NCBI RefSeq assembly: GCF_030622045.1
Contig: NZ_CP130886.1
Coordinates: 1,687,557 to 1,751,556, forward strand
Direction: 5' to 3'
Source: Planctellipticum variicoloris
GTDB taxonomy: Bacteria; Planctomycetota; Planctomycetia; Planctomycetales; Planctomycetaceae
Length of the DNA stretch: 64,000 nucleotides
Shown: in pieces, positions 1-9,492 of the stretch
Position numbering within the stretch: the stretch's first letter is position 1
How the letters are laid out: each line of letters opens with the position of its first letter
The notes under the pieces: model-generated
The model's input: the letters and a program-made list of their open reading frames with translations, nothing else
What the model was told of the DNA's origin: nothing
Databases searched by the model: none
Made by a program: the position numbers and the translations under genes

Positions 1-1
1 G

Positions 2-337
2 AAAGTGCTGGGGGGACGAGTCGTCACCAACGACTTCAACCTCAACAAGGTGGCCAGCGTCCAGGGGGTGGAAGTCATCAACCTGAACGATGTCGCCAAC
101 GCGCTCCGTCCGCGGTATATCCCGGGCGAACAGCTCCGCATTCGCGTGATGCGGGAAGGGGAATCGATCGGCCAGGGAGTCGGGTATCTCGACGACGGCA
201 CAATGGTCGTCTGCGAACAGGCGGGGGCGCTGCTGGGAAAAGAGATCGATGTCACTGTGACCAGCGTGCTGCAGAACAGCGCCGGTCGGATGATCTTCGG
301 TCGCATGGCCAGTCAGAGCGTCCCGGTCCGGCAGTAG
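2..337 (+). CDS. PIN/TRAM-domain protein, C-terminal part (5' truncated)
   Basis: The reading frame is open from the window edge, so the start lies outside. The first visible residues ([18 protein letters not shown]) match the end of a PIN nuclease domain in the YacL-like PIN/TRAM family. About 60 residues follow that look like a TRAM domain (from [13 protein letters not shown] to MIFGRM), a small RNA-binding beta-barrel. Family knowledge suggests a membrane-anchored PIN/TRAM protein of roughly 330-370 residues, with any N-terminal membrane helices outside the window. RNA binding or nuclease activity is inferred from the family only. Confidence 0.8.
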   Translation, partial: KVLGGRVVTNDFNLNKVASVQGVEVINLNDVANALRPRYIPGEQLRIRVMREGESIGQGVGYLDDGTMVVCEQAGALLGKEIDVTVTSVLQNSAGRMIFGRMASQSVPVRQ

Positions 338-609
338 TCTTGCATTCAGTGCTTTGCCGCACCGGCAGCGATTGCCGCTCGGCGGCGGTGACCGGGGCTG
401 TCAATCCTGTCACAATTGGGAATTCGCGGGAATCGTCGTAAGTTCCATTTTCCCGAACTCCTGGATTTTGCTATCGTCGGGTAGAATGAGACGAATGAAT
501 TTGACGATCATTCGTTTCGTCTCCGCCCGCTCCGACTCGATGACGATGCATGGGAGCGTCGTTCGATTGAGCCGGCTGAACTGGCCCGCCTGACGCAGAA
601 AATAAACTC
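338..609. other. Intergenic gap upstream of sucA
   Basis: About 270 bases between the PIN/TRAM gene and sucA. No convincing gene, hairpin or strong promoter match was seen. It presumably holds the sucAB promoter. Confidence 0.4.
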
Positions 610-3501
610 ATGAGTCCGTCCGAAGTCCTCGTACCTCCGCGGGCCGGCGTTCGGTCTGCACCACGCGAAGAATCCGGGCCTGAACAACGCAACGGGGTTG
701 GAGCTGTCGACAGCTCCAACCTTTCTTACGTTGAGGGCCTGTATCAGGAGTATCTGAAATCCCCTGATGCCGTTTCCCCCGAGTGGCGCGAGTATTTCCG
801 CCACGTCGCCGAGGCCAGCCGGCACTCGGACGAGGCCGCGGAACAGTTTTTTCGTCCGCCTCAGATCGGCGAAGGACTGGTTACGCCGGCGCAGCTCGAC
901 GCCGCGATTCTGCAGGAGCGAGTCGAGGAGCTGATCCGGAATTACCGGGCCACCGGTCACTTTGCGGCAAAGCTCGATCCGCTCGGTCAGCCGCGCGATC
1001 CCGTCCCCGAGCTGGAGCCCAGCTTCGTGGGATTTTCCGAATCCGACATGGATCGGACGTTTTCCACGCTGAATCTCGGCGGTCCCAACCTCCGGACGCT
1101 CCGGGAAATTCTGCAGTGGCTCCGCAACACCTACTGCCGGTCGATCGGTGCGCAGTTTATGCACATCGACGACACCCGCGTCCGCGAGTGGCTTCAGAAC
1201 CGGATGGAGGCGACGGAAAATCGCTGCCAGCTCACGCGCGACGAGCAGCTCCGGATCCTGAAGCGGCTCAGCGACGCGGTGGTCTTCGAAGAGTTCATTC
1301 TGAAGAAGTTCCTCGGCGCCAAGAGCTTCTCGCTCGAAGGAGCCGAGACTCTCGTTCCGCTGCTCGAACTGGCCATCTATAAGGCGGCCGAACAGGGGAT
1401 CGAGGAGATCGTGGTCGCCATGGCGCATCGCGGGCGTTTGAACGTCCTGGCGAGCATCATGGGCAAGAGCCCGCGGGCGATTTTCCGCGAGTTCGCCGAC
1501 CTCGACCCCGACCTCAACGTCGGCCGCGGCGACGTCAAATACCATCTGGGCTACAGCAACGACTGGCACTCCGGGGACGGCCGGAAGGTTCACCTGTCGC
1601 TCTGCTTTAATCCCAGCCACCTGGAATTCGTCAACACCGTCGGGATGGGACGCGTCCGCGCCAAGCAGGATCGCCGCGGCGACAAGGATCGCTCGAAGGT
1701 GCTGCTGGTCCTGATCCACGGCGACGCGGCGTTTCCCGGCGAAGGCATCGTCCAGGAAACGCTCAACCTGAACCAGCTCGACGCCACGCGCATCGGCGGC
1801 ACGATGCACGTGATCGTCAACAATCAGGTCGGCTTCACGACGTCTCCCCGGCAGGCGCGATCGACGCCCTACGCCAGCGACGTCGCGAAGATGCTGCAGA
1901 TCCCGATCTTCCACGTGAACGGCGAAGATCCCGAGGCTGTGGCGCAGGTCGTTCGTCTCTCGATGGACTTCCGCCACGACTTCCACCGCGACGTCGTCAT
2001 CGACATGTACTGCTACCGCCGCCGCGGCCATAACGAACAGGACGAGCCCGCGTTCACGCAGCCGCAGATGTACTCGAAGATCGCGGCCCGACCGCCCGTC
2101 GGCCAGAGCTACCTCGAACATCTGCTGACGATGGGCGAGGTGACCCGCGAAGAAGCCGAACGGATGAATTCGCTGCATCGCCAGCAGCTCGAATCCGAAC
2201 TCGAAGTGGCGAAGAGTGCGCAGTACGTTCACAAGTGGGACATGCTGCACGGGGTCTGGCAGGGGTATCACGGCGGGAACGAACGCGAAGTCGCGGACGT
2301 CGACACCGGCGTACCGGTCGAACGGAGCGCCGAGATCCTCGAAATGCTCACGCGTCTGCCCGCCGGCTTCAAACCCAACTTGAAGCTCCACAATGGCGGC
2401 GATCCCAAGAAGCCGGAGGGGATCCTGCAGAAGCGGCTGGCGATGGCCCAGGGGCGGGAACGGCTCGACTGGTCCGCGGGCGAGACGCTGGCGTACGCCA
2501 CGTTGTCGCTCGAAGGCCACCGGGTCCGGCTCCACGGTCAGGACGTCGAGCGCGGAACCTTCAGCCACCGCCACGCGGTCCTGCACGACATGGAGACCGG
2601 CGAGACCTACATGCCGCTGGCCCATATGGCGGCCGACCAGGCGCCGATTGAAATCCACAATAGCTGCCTGTCCGAAGCCGGCGTACTCGGCTTCGAGTAC
2701 GGCTACAGCCTCGACTGGCCCGAAGGTCTCATCGTCTGGGAAGCTCAGTTCGGCGACTTCGTCAACGTGGCGCAGGTCATCATCGACCAGTTCATCGTCA
2801 GCGCCGAAGACAAGTGGAACCGCCTCAGCGGCCTGGTCATGCTGCTGCCCCACGGTTTCGAGGGGCAGGGACCGGAGCACTCCAGCGCCCGCCTCGAACG
2901 CTTCATGATGCTGGCCGCGGAGGATAACATCCAGATCTGTTATCCGACGACGCCGGCTCAGATCTTCCACCTGCTTCGTCGTCAGGTGCTGAAAAGCTGG
3001 CGGAAGCCGCTGATCGTCATGTCTCCCAAGTCGCTGTTGCGATCCAAGGGGGCGACGTCCTCCCTGGAAGATCTCAGCCGGGGGACTTTCCAGCGAGTCA
3101 TCGGCGATCAGCTCCAGGATCGTCCCGGCAGCGAAGTCCGTCAGATTCTGCTCTGCTCGGGGAAGATCTACTACGAACTCGCCGAGCGCCGGGAACAGCT
3201 CCAGCGGAACGATGTCGCCATACTGCGGGTCGAGCAGCTCTATCCGGTCCCGGACCGGGAGCTGGAACTGCTGCTCGCTCAGTATCCAAACGGCACGCCG
3301 GTCAACTGGGTTCAGGAAGAGCCAGAAAACATGGGGGCCTGGCGAACCCTGCGGTGCCACTGGGGCGATCAGATATACGGTCGGCATCCGCTGACCGGCG
3401 TCTGCCGCCCGGCTTCGGCCAGCCCCGCCACCGGCTCGAAGAAGAGTCACGACAACGAACAGGCCGAGGTGATTGCCCGCGCGTTCGGCCAGGTCCGTTG
3501 A
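610..3501 (+). CDS. sucA: 2-oxoglutarate dehydrogenase E1 component
   Basis: The product is 963 residues, normal for the thiamine-diphosphate E1 subunit that decarboxylates 2-oxoglutarate and succinylates the E2 lipoyl group in the TCA cycle. It starts the typical family N-terminus at [12 protein letters not shown] (about residue 38), with EWREYF close behind. The conserved HRGRLNVL is near residue 272, the TPP/Mg segment GDAAFPGEG near 370, [10 protein letters not shown] near 404 and the C-terminal [11 protein letters not shown] near 898. There is no fused acyltransferase domain as in actinobacterial KGD. The ATG at 610 lacks a clear Shine-Dalgarno site, so the first 35 residues are the least certain part; a 26-bp palindrome lies in this stretch. 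sucB follows after 106 nt, so an operon is likely. Confidence 0.96.
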   Translation: MSPSEVLVPPRAGVRSAPREESGPEQRNGVGAVDSSNLSYVEGLYQEYLKSPDAVSPEWREYFRHVAEASRHSDEAAEQFFRPPQIGEGLVTPAQLDAAILQERVEELIRNYRATGHFAAKLDPLGQPRDPVPELEPSFVGFSESDMDRTFSTLNLGGPNLRTLREILQWLRNTYCRSIGAQFMHIDDTRVREWLQNRMEATENRCQLTRDEQLRILKRLSDAVVFEEFILKKFLGAKSFSLEGAETLVPLLELAIYKAAEQGIEEIVVAMAHRGRLNVLASIMGKSPRAIFREFADLDPDLNVGRGDVKYHLGYSNDWHSGDGRKVHLSLCFNPSHLEFVNTVGMGRVRAKQDRRGDKDRSKVLLVLIHGDAAFPGEGIVQETLNLNQLDATRIGGTMHVIVNNQVGFTTSPRQARSTPYASDVAKMLQIPIFHVNGEDPEAVAQVVRLSMDFRHDFHRDVVIDMYCYRRRGHNEQDEPAFTQPQMYSKIAARPPVGQSYLEHLLTMGEVTREEAERMNSLHRQQLESELEVAKSAQYVHKWDMLHGVWQGYHGGNEREVADVDTGVPVERSAEILEMLTRLPAGFKPNLKLHNGGDPKKPEGILQKRLAMAQGRERLDWSAGETLAYATLSLEGHRVRLHGQDVERGTFSHRHAVLHDMETGETYMPLAHMAADQAPIEIHNSCLSEAGVLGFEYGYSLDWPEGLIVWEAQFGDFVNVAQVIIDQFIVSAEDKWNRLSGLVMLLPHGFEGQGPEHSSARLERFMMLAAEDNIQICYPTTPAQIFHLLRRQVLKSWRKPLIVMSPKSLLRSKGATSSLEDLSRGTFQRVIGDQLQDRPGSEVRQILLCSGKIYYELAERREQLQRNDVAILRVEQLYPVPDRELELLLAQYPNGTPVNWVQEEPENMGAWRTLRCHWGDQIYGRHPLTGVCRPASASPATGSKKSHDNEQAEVIARAFGQVR
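696..721. repeat. 26-bp perfect palindrome inside the 5' end of sucA
   Basis: The half-site GGTTGGAGCTGTC is followed directly by its exact reverse complement. It covers codons 29-38 of sucA, just before the conserved family N-terminus. It could be an operator, an mRNA hairpin or an inserted repeat unit; the sequence alone does not decide. Confidence 0.75.
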
Positions 3502-3607
3502 GGCTGGCCGATTCCAAGGATCTCATCCGTGTTTGCGGCCCCCAGGCGTGTGGACGCCGCTTCGAAACCGCAGCCTCGTCGCAGTCAGAACAGAAGGCAG
3601 GGAGTTC

Positions 3608-4831
3608 ATGTCCGTGGAAGTCAAGGTGCCGCCCGTCGGTGATTCCATCTCCGAAGTGACTATCGGCGAATGGCGCAAGAAAGTCGGAGATGCGGTCGCG
3701 CTCGACGAGAACGTCGTTGAGATCGAAAGCGAAAAGGCCACGTTCGACGTCCCGGCCACCGCCAAAGGGGTCATCACCCAGATCCTCAAGCAACCGGGCG
3801 ACGTCGCGGCGGTCGGTGAAACCATCGCCCTGATCGACGAGTCCGCAGTGCCGACGACGACGAACGGCACCCCGTCGGCTCCCCCCGCGGCCTCTCCGCC
3901 GCCGGCTGCGGCACCAGCTCACTCGCACGTCATGCCGGCCGCGGCCCGCGCGCTGCATGAAGCCGGGCTGCAAGCCAGTCAGGTGGAGGCGACCGGCCCC
4001 GGCGGACGGCTGCTCAAAGAAGACGTCCAGCGCCAGACGGCCGCGAAGCCCGCCGCCCCGGCGCCGGCCCCTGCTCCGGCGGTCGAGTCCCGCCCCGCCC
4101 CGACCACGGTTCTGGCGAAGTCGGCGGGGGAGCGTTCCGAACGCCGTCAGGTCATGAGCCCCATCCGCAAACGCATCGCTCAGCGGCTTGTCGAAGCCCA
4201 GCACAATGCGGCGCTGCTGACGACCTTTAACGAAGTCGACATGTCCGCCGTCATGTCGCTGCGAAAGCAGTACCAGGACCAGTTCACCGAGAAATACGGC
4301 ATCAAGCTCGGCTTCATGTCGTTCTTCGTCAAGGCGGCGATCGAGGCCCTGCAGGCGTACCCCGCCATTAACGCGGAAATCCAGGGGAACGAGATCGTCT
4401 ACCACGACTATTGCGACGTCGGCATCGCCATCGGCGGCGGCAAGGGACTCGTCGTGCCGGTCCTCCGCAACGCCGAGCGGATGACCTTCGCCGACATCGA
4501 ACTGGCCATCAGCGACTTCGGCAAGCGGGCGCAGGTCGGCAAGCTGTCTCCCGCCGAGCTGACGGGGGGAACCTTCACAATCAGCAACGGCGGCGTCTAC
4601 GGCTCGATGCTGTCGACTCCCATCGTCAATCCGCCGCAGAGCGGCGTCCTCGGCATGCACGCCATTCAGGAACGCCCTGTCGTCAAGGACGGCCAGATTG
4701 TCGCCCGCCCGATGATGTTCCTCGCCCTGACCTACGACCACCGGATCGTCGACGGCCGCGAGGGCGTCACCTTCCTGAAGCGGATCAAAGACTGCATCGA
4801 GAATCCGGTCCGCCTGCTCCTCGAAGTCTGA
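3608..4831 (+). CDS. sucB: 2-oxoglutarate dehydrogenase E2, dihydrolipoyl succinyltransferase
   Basis: The product is 407 residues. Residues 1-80 form a lipoyl domain with the modified lysine in ESEKA (K43). An Ala/Pro-rich linker leads to a peripheral subunit-binding domain near residues 107-146 (MPAARALHEAG, TGPGGRLLKEDV). The rest is the catalytic acyltransferase domain, ending with YDHRIVDGREG, in which H378 and D382 are the catalytic pair. The ATG at 3608 is preceded by a GGGAG site and begins exactly at the lipoyl domain; the frame stays open further upstream, but that part is not family-like. The protein moves succinyl groups to CoA and forms the core of the complex. The E3 subunit (lpd) is not in this window. 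Confidence 0.96.
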   Translation: MSVEVKVPPVGDSISEVTIGEWRKKVGDAVALDENVVEIESEKATFDVPATAKGVITQILKQPGDVAAVGETIALIDESAVPTTTNGTPSAPPAASPPPAAAPAHSHVMPAAARALHEAGLQASQVEATGPGGRLLKEDVQRQTAAKPAAPAPAPAPAVESRPAPTTVLAKSAGERSERRQVMSPIRKRIAQRLVEAQHNAALLTTFNEVDMSAVMSLRKQYQDQFTEKYGIKLGFMSFFVKAAIEALQAYPAINAEIQGNEIVYHDYCDVGIAIGGGKGLVVPVLRNAERMTFADIELAISDFGKRAQVGKLSPAELTGGTFTISNGGVYGSMLSTPIVNPPQSGVLGMHAIQERPVVKDGQIVARPMMFLALTYDHRIVDGREGVTFLKRIKDCIENPVRLLLEV

Positions 4832-4875
4832 TTCCACGCGGACCGCCTCTGTCCGCTCTCAAAAATGCTACCCGC

Positions 4876-4910
4876 AGCCCGCAGTGTCACCACTGCGGGC
4901 TGTGTCGTTT
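4876..4910 (+). terminator. Rho-independent terminator after sucB
   Basis: A perfect 11-bp stem (AGCCCGCAGTG / CACTGCGGGCT) with a TCAC loop is followed by TGTCGTTTT. It sits 45 nt past the sucB stop. Confidence 0.8.
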
Positions 4911-4936
4911 TCTGATCCGCGCCCAGTTCCAGCCAA

Positions 4937-4974
4937 CGAAAAATCCCTCCGGCAGCCCAGGCCGCCGGAGGGAT
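4937..4974 (-). terminator. Terminator for the rimI-like gene
   Basis: Twelve-base arms AATCCCTCCGGC and GCCGGAGGGATT flank a 9-nt loop. Read on the minus strand the stem is followed by TTTTTCG. It lies about 30 nt past the stop of the minus-strand acetyltransferase gene. Confidence 0.75.
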
Positions 4975-5005
4975 TCGTTGATTTCGAATTGCAAAGCGAC
5001 CGCAG

Positions 5006-5566
5006 CTATGCCGCGTCGTAACCCGGCTCTTCAGCCTGCAGGTACTGGCTGATCCGGTTGCGCGGAGCAAACAGCGTCGCCGCATCGTCGGCGGGATAAA
5101 GCTGGAACCGCATCTGATACGCGTCTTCCGTCGTATCGTTGTAGTGGCTGCGGAGCACGCCGCAGGCGTGCAGTCCGCGCGAGCGGAAAAAGAGCTGGGC
5201 GGCGAGATTGGTCTCGCGGACTTCGAGAGCGATTTCTCGACGTCGCTGCTGGGACAGCTTGTTGATCAGCTTGTCCATCATCTGGCTGCCGACGCCGAGC
5301 TGGCGCGACCAGGGGGCCACTGCGAAATTGAGCACGTGCAACTGCGACTTGAGCAGTTCGTAGATCATGAAGCCGACAATGCGTTCCTGCCGCTCGGCGA
5401 CCATGCCGATGCAGTTCCGCTGCCGCAGGCACGTCAGAAAGTCCTCCTCGGTCCAGGAGAACTCGAAGCTCTGGCGTTCGATGTCCAGCACCTCGGCCAT
5501 ATCCCGCCGGATCATCCAGCGGATCTGGACGTCGCACTGCTGATGCTGTGTATGTCCCAAGCTCAT
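5006..5566 (-). CDS. rimI: RimI-like GNAT N-acetyltransferase
   Basis: The product is 186 residues. It has a GNAT fold with the acetyl-CoA-binding motif RQLGVG at residues 88-93 and the family strand VLNFAVAP just before it. The segment EVRETNLAAQLFFRSRGL (about 115-132) is typical of RimI, which acetylates the N-terminal alanine of ribosomal protein S18. The start at 5566 is supported by AAGGAGG seven bases upstream; the frame extends further but without family similarity. About 30 C-terminal residues after the GNAT core are not recognisable. The substrate is inferred by family; a general protein N-acetyltransferase is the alternative. Confidence 0.85.
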   Translation of the reverse strand: MSLGHTQHQQCDVQIRWMIRRDMAEVLDIERQSFEFSWTEEDFLTCLRQRNCIGMVAERQERIVGFMIYELLKSQLHVLNFAVAPWSRQLGVGSQMMDKLINKLSQQRRREIALEVRETNLAAQLFFRSRGLHACGVLRSHYNDTTEDAYQMRFQLYPADDAATLFAPRNRISQYLQAEEPGYDAA

Positions 5567-5757
5567 CGCGGCCTCCTTGCCCTGCTTGAGCAGCCCGGCA
5601 AATCCCGAGAACCGGGGTTCGCCGGTGTGTCGAATCGGCCGCCGTCGTGGCTGACGCCCATTCCAACCTGCCCCCCGCAACCCGGTCGCGAGGGAGAGGA
5701 ACGATACCCCGGCGTGTCATTCCTGCCAAGACAAGTTTGCCGGGTTTTTTGCCGGCG

Positions 5758-6759
5758 TCATGCCGTTTTCCGCTGTGTTTCGGCGGATTCTGCCACTGCA
5801 AACAACAGCTTCAGCACTGGAGTCGTCGCCGCCCGCTCGAAAGCGTCCAGACCGTCTTCCAGACGATAGCGCCCGTCGATCAGGGGCGCGACCTGAATCT
5901 CCCGCCGCTCCAGGGCCTCGATCGCCGCCGGGAATGGGCCGCAGCGCGAACCGACGATGGTGACTTCATCGATCACTGCGGGAGCCAGACTCAAAGTCTG
6001 CGCGCCGGCCACAGTCGTCTTCAGCACGACCGTTCCTCGCGGGCGAACCAGCCGCAGCGCCGTTTCCAGTCCCGTTCCCGACCCGGTGCAGTCCACCACC
6101 AGATCGGCCCGTTCCAGCCTCTCGACCTGGCCCAGCAAAACCGTCCGCAGGCCCAGATCCTCCAGCCGTTTCAGCTTCGCCGCGTGCTTGCCAACCACAG
6201 TCAGATTTGGACAGATCCGCGCGAGCACCTGAGCGCAGAGATTTCCCAGGCGGCCATCCCCCAGCACCACGATCCGCTGCCCGGACGAAATTGCGACTTG
6301 CGCCGGGATTTGAAAGGCCGCCGCCAGCGGCTCCACAAAGACCGCCTCGTCATCGCTCAGAGCATCATCGACCGGATGCAGATTGACCTCCGGAACGGCG
6401 ACAAAGTCGGCGAAGGCCCCGTCGTGTCCCAGAATCCCCAGCACACTTCGCTGCGGACAGTGGGTCCGCAGTCCGGCCAGGCACAGCTCGCACCGGTCGC
6501 ACGCGCAGTTAATCTCGCCCACGACCCGCCGCCCAGCCCAACGGCCCGCCTGCGCCACCCCCACAAACTCGTGCCCCAGAATGCCGCGATACCTCATATA
6601 GCCCCGCACCAGTTGCAGGTCGGTCTCGCAGAGTCCCGCCCGCGTGACCCGCACCAGCACTTCCCCCGGCAACGGCGTGGGAACGGGCAGATTGGAGCGA
6701 AACTCCAGCCCGGCCTCCGTGAGGACAATCCCGCGCATGATCCCAACGGCAGCCGTCAT
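5758..6759 (-). CDS. Zinc-dependent medium-chain alcohol dehydrogenase family protein
   Basis: The product is 333 residues. The N-terminal catalytic domain has the zinc ligands of the MDR family (LCETD, then GHEFVGVA) and a four-cysteine structural-zinc lobe (CACDRCELCLAGLRTHC). The NAD(P)-binding fold follows with VVLGDGRLGNLCAQ. It probably oxidises a polyol, sugar alcohol or amino alcohol such as threonine; the substrate cannot be read from sequence. The ATG at 6759 overlaps the upstream stop as ATGA and has GGAGG just before it, so it is translationally coupled to the FAH-family gene. The pair suggests one catabolic route for a sugar acid or similar compound (inference). Confidence 0.88.
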   Translation of the reverse strand: MTAAVGIMRGIVLTEAGLEFRSNLPVPTPLPGEVLVRVTRAGLCETDLQLVRGYMRYRGILGHEFVGVAQAGRWAGRRVVGEINCACDRCELCLAGLRTHCPQRSVLGILGHDGAFADFVAVPEVNLHPVDDALSDDEAVFVEPLAAAFQIPAQVAISSGQRIVVLGDGRLGNLCAQVLARICPNLTVVGKHAAKLKRLEDLGLRTVLLGQVERLERADLVVDCTGSGTGLETALRLVRPRGTVVLKTTVAGAQTLSLAPAVIDEVTIVGSRCGPFPAAIEALERREIQVAPLIDGRYRLEDGLDAFERAATTPVLKLLFAVAESAETQRKTA

Positions 6760-7700
6760 TTCGCCTCCGCGATGACAGGGCTGGTCAGCGTCCCGATCCG
6801 TTCGATTGTCGCTTCGAGCAGGTCGCCGGGCTTCAAATACTTGTTCTTGGAGCTGCCGACTCCTGCCGGCGTGCCTGTGGAAATGATGTCTCCCGGCTCC
6901 AGCGTGACAAAACGCGAAATGAACTCGATCACCGCCGCCACAGGGAAGACCATTTCGGCGGTCGACGCATCCTGTTCGACCTGGCCGTTGAGCTTCAACT
7001 GCATCTTGAGCGTCTGCGGATCGGGACAGGCATCGCTGCTGAGGACGCACGGTCCCAGCGGGCACGACGTGTCGTGCCATTTCCCATGCTGCCAGTCGAA
7101 GAATCCGTCCCGTTCGCGCTTGGTCCGGCCGGGATTCGGCCGGTACTGGCGGTCCGAAATATCGTTCACCACCGTGTAACCGGCCACGTACTGCAGCGCC
7201 TCCGCTTCGCTGACGCCCCGGCACCGCCGGCCGATCACCACCCCCAGCTCCAGCTCCCAGTCCAGAAAGTCCGGCGAACAGGCCGGAATGACCACCGGTC
7301 CGCCGGGATGCTGCAGCGTCGTGCTCGGCGGCTTCATGAAGACATAGGGAAACGTCCGCTCCCGTTCCTCGGCCTTCCCGCCGCGCTCTTCGATGTGCTT
7401 CGCGTAGTTTCCCGCCAGCAGCAGCAGTTTGGGGGGATGCGGCACCGGGACGAGGAGCTGGACCGTCGCCGTTGGCAGTGCGAGTTCGCGTCCTGCGTCG
7501 CCGTCCCGTTCGAGCGCCGCGAAGATCTCCCGTGTCGCCGTGAACGACTCCCCACCCGGCAGGCAGTCCAGCAGGGAGTCGTCGTCGCGCGCCGTCAGGC
7601 CAAACCGCGCCGCAGCCGCCCTGAGCGGAACCAGTCGGTCATCGTGGAAGAACCCGACCTGAGGGCGAGCATCACCCGTCTGATATCGACACAACCTCAT
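6756..7700 (-). CDS. Fumarylacetoacetate hydrolase (FAH) family protein
   Basis: The product is 314 residues. An N-terminal subdomain is followed by the FAH catalytic fold: KLLLLAGNYAKHIEE, the metal-binding DWELELGVVIG, VNDISDRQ, and the family signature IISTGTPAGVG. Members cleave or decarboxylate 2-oxo acids (2-hydroxyhepta-2,4-diene-1,7-dioate isomerase, acylpyruvase, 2-keto-3-deoxy-sugar-acid hydrolase). The exact substrate is unknown. The ATG at 7700 has GGAG nine bases upstream and begins at the normal family N-terminus (MRLCRYQ). Its stop overlaps the start of the dehydrogenase gene, so the two form an operon. Confidence 0.9.
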   Translation of the reverse strand: MRLCRYQTGDARPQVGFFHDDRLVPLRAAAARFGLTARDDDSLLDCLPGGESFTATREIFAALERDGDAGRELALPTATVQLLVPVPHPPKLLLLAGNYAKHIEERGGKAEERERTFPYVFMKPPSTTLQHPGGPVVIPACSPDFLDWELELGVVIGRRCRGVSEAEALQYVAGYTVVNDISDRQYRPNPGRTKRERDGFFDWQHGKWHDTSCPLGPCVLSSDACPDPQTLKMQLKLNGQVEQDASTAEMVFPVAAVIEFISRFVTLEPGDIISTGTPAGVGSSKNKYLKPGDLLEATIERIGTLTSPVIAEAK

Positions 7701-7963
7701 CGCCGGATTCTCCACAGGGACGGGACCGGTCACAATTCGGCCGCCAGTCTGACAGTTGATTCCGAGCAAGTAAAGCATTTCCGCCATGCCGGTTACGACG
7801 CCGGGCATCCGTTGTCGGCGAACCGGTACGAAGATTGCATTTCATTGCCTCACAACGTCGGACTGCCGTTCTGGCGGTGTCAGTCTGCAAGCTGGCCCCG
7901 CCGGAAAGCGATTGATCCTTTGGAAGCCGTCAGACGTTTTGTCAGAACGGAGGTTCCGCAGCC

Positions 7964-8656
7964 ATGTTTTATTTCGATCCCCTGTACTTTCTGATTCTCG
8001 GCCCCGCGATTCTGCTGGCGATGTGGGCGCAGATGCGCGTGCACTCGGCTTACGCACAGGGCATGCAGGAGCCGTCCCGCTACACAGGCGCCGAGATTGC
8101 ACGGATGATTCTCGACAGAGACGGACTCTACGACCTGCCGATCGAAGAGACTCCGGGCCATCTGAGCGACCATTACGATCCGCAGGCGCGCGTGGTCCGG
8201 CTCAGTTCCGGCGTCTACCACTCCAGATCGCTGGCGGCCGTGGGGATCGCAGCCCACGAAGTCGGACACGCCCTCCAGCACGCCCATCACTATGGCCCGC
8301 TCGCGCTGCGAAGCATCGCCGCCCCGGCGGCCATGTGGGGACCGGGCGCCGGAATGGTGCTGCTGGTGATCGGTTTTATCATGCGGGCGCCAGCCCTGCT
8401 GGCACTGGGGATCGTATCGTTCTCCGCGGTGGCGGTCTTCCAGCTCGTCAATCTGCCGGTCGAATTCGACGCCAGCAACCGGGCGAAGCGCCTGCTGACC
8501 GACATGGGCGTCGTCGACGACCACGGCTCGCGCGTCGTCCGTTCCGTCCTCAACGCCGCCGCCTGGACGTACGTCGCCGCCACGCTGCAATCGATTCTGC
8601 AGGTCCTCTACTACGTCATTCACATCATGGGAGCGCAGTCCCGTCGCGACGATTGA
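7964..8656 (+). CDS. YugP-like zinc-dependent membrane metallopeptidase
   Basis: The product is 230 residues, the usual length for this family (Pfam Zn_peptidase_2, B. subtilis YugP). A hydrophobic N-terminal segment (about residues 7-22) anchors it. The zinc-protease motif HEVGH is at residues 98-102. Two further hydrophobic stretches follow near 130-165, then NLPVEFDASNRAK, which is conserved in the family. Substrates are unknown. It is a single gene with no obvious partner. Confidence 0.92.
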   Translation: MFYFDPLYFLILGPAILLAMWAQMRVHSAYAQGMQEPSRYTGAEIARMILDRDGLYDLPIEETPGHLSDHYDPQARVVRLSSGVYHSRSLAAVGIAAHEVGHALQHAHHYGPLALRSIAAPAAMWGPGAGMVLLVIGFIMRAPALLALGIVSFSAVAVFQLVNLPVEFDASNRAKRLLTDMGVVDDHGSRVVRSVLNAAAWTYVAATLQSILQVLYYVIHIMGAQSRRDD

Positions 8657-8707
8657 TCGCCTGATCCATCGTCAGAACCACTTTTCAGGGTGCTCCAAGA
8701 GAGCGAG

Positions 8708-8799
8708 CAGGGAATAGGGAATCGCGAGTAGCCAGAGGAAGACGCGTAAGTCTTGCCACTTTCTGGCTATTCCCTATTCCCTACTCGCTATTCCCTGAA
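8708..8799. repeat. Imperfect inverted repeat built of GGGAATAGGGAAT units
   Basis: The left arm (about 8708-8735, with GGGAATAGGGAATCGCGAG) is complementary to the right arm (about 8763-8797, with CTATTCCCTATTCCCTACTC). A 27-bp spacer separates them. It fills the gap between two convergent genes and may be a dispersed repeat or act as a bidirectional terminator. Confidence 0.6.
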
Positions 8800-8826
8800 T
8801 CCAAGTCGCGACAGCACCACGGGGCC

Positions 8827-9351
8827 CTAGCGGCTCTCACGCACCAGCGCCATGAAGTGAATGAAGTCCGGATCCTGGCGAATGGGGTCGAAGTCGGTCT
8901 CATCCGCAATCAGCTTCTTGAGCGACGGCTCCATCCGCAACGCGCGACCCAGCCACGACAGCGCCTGCCCCTTGTCGCCGCTCAACGCGTAGTAGCAGGA
9001 CAGATTGTAAAGCACGACGGGCTCTTCCGAATGGTGTCGGTAGGCCTGCTGCATCGCGGCGATCGCCTGGGGCAGCCGCTCGGTCCGCTTGTAGCACCAC
9101 GCCAGCGACATCAGCACGTCGAGGTCGGTCGGCTCGCCGTTGAGCGCCAGCTCCAGATCGACCACCGCCAGGGCATGATCCTGCAGCGCCCGCCGGGCCT
9201 CCCCCCGGACCTTGTGGAACTGGAACGCGCTCCCGGGCCAGTCCGAGATGGTGCCGAGCTCTCGCAGGGCATGCGACGGCATGTCGAGCAGCAGATATCC
9301 CTCGGCAGCCCGCAGTGCTCGTTCGCGACGAATCTTGCTGACTGGTGGCAT
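8827..9351 (-). CDS. Tetratricopeptide-repeat protein
   Basis: The product is 174 residues without signal peptide or membrane helix. Degenerate TPR pairs run through it: RAAEGYLLLDMPSHALREL, then LALNGEPTDLDVLMSLAWC, then PVVLYNLSCYYALSGDKGQA with ALSWLGRALRMEP. The C-terminal end is LIADETDFDPIRQDPDFIHF, typical of small planctomycete TPR proteins. It presumably acts as a protein-protein adaptor in the cytoplasm; no partner is indicated. The ATG at 9351 has GGGAGGGG about eight bases upstream; the ATG at 9357 is the alternative and lies too close to that site. Confidence 0.8.
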   Translation of the reverse strand: MPPVSKIRRERALRAAEGYLLLDMPSHALRELGTISDWPGSAFQFHKVRGEARRALQDHALAVVDLELALNGEPTDLDVLMSLAWCYKRTERLPQAIAAMQQAYRHHSEEPVVLYNLSCYYALSGDKGQALSWLGRALRMEPSLKKLIADETDFDPIRQDPDFIHFMALVRESR

Positions 9352-9492
9352 GCTCATCCCCTCCCGAAGCGTCGCTTTGGGTTGTAGCATGTCGTGATTG
9401 GATGTGTCCACGCAGCGGGACTGCGGCAGACTTTCGTGCAACAGCGTGCCCCGTCGACTGCGGTTTTCGAAACGGCCGGATCGGAGCGCCCT

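Noticed and set aside
508-3450. A 980-codon open frame opposite sucA
   Set aside because: Shadow of a highly conserved GC-rich gene; no domain or start supports it.
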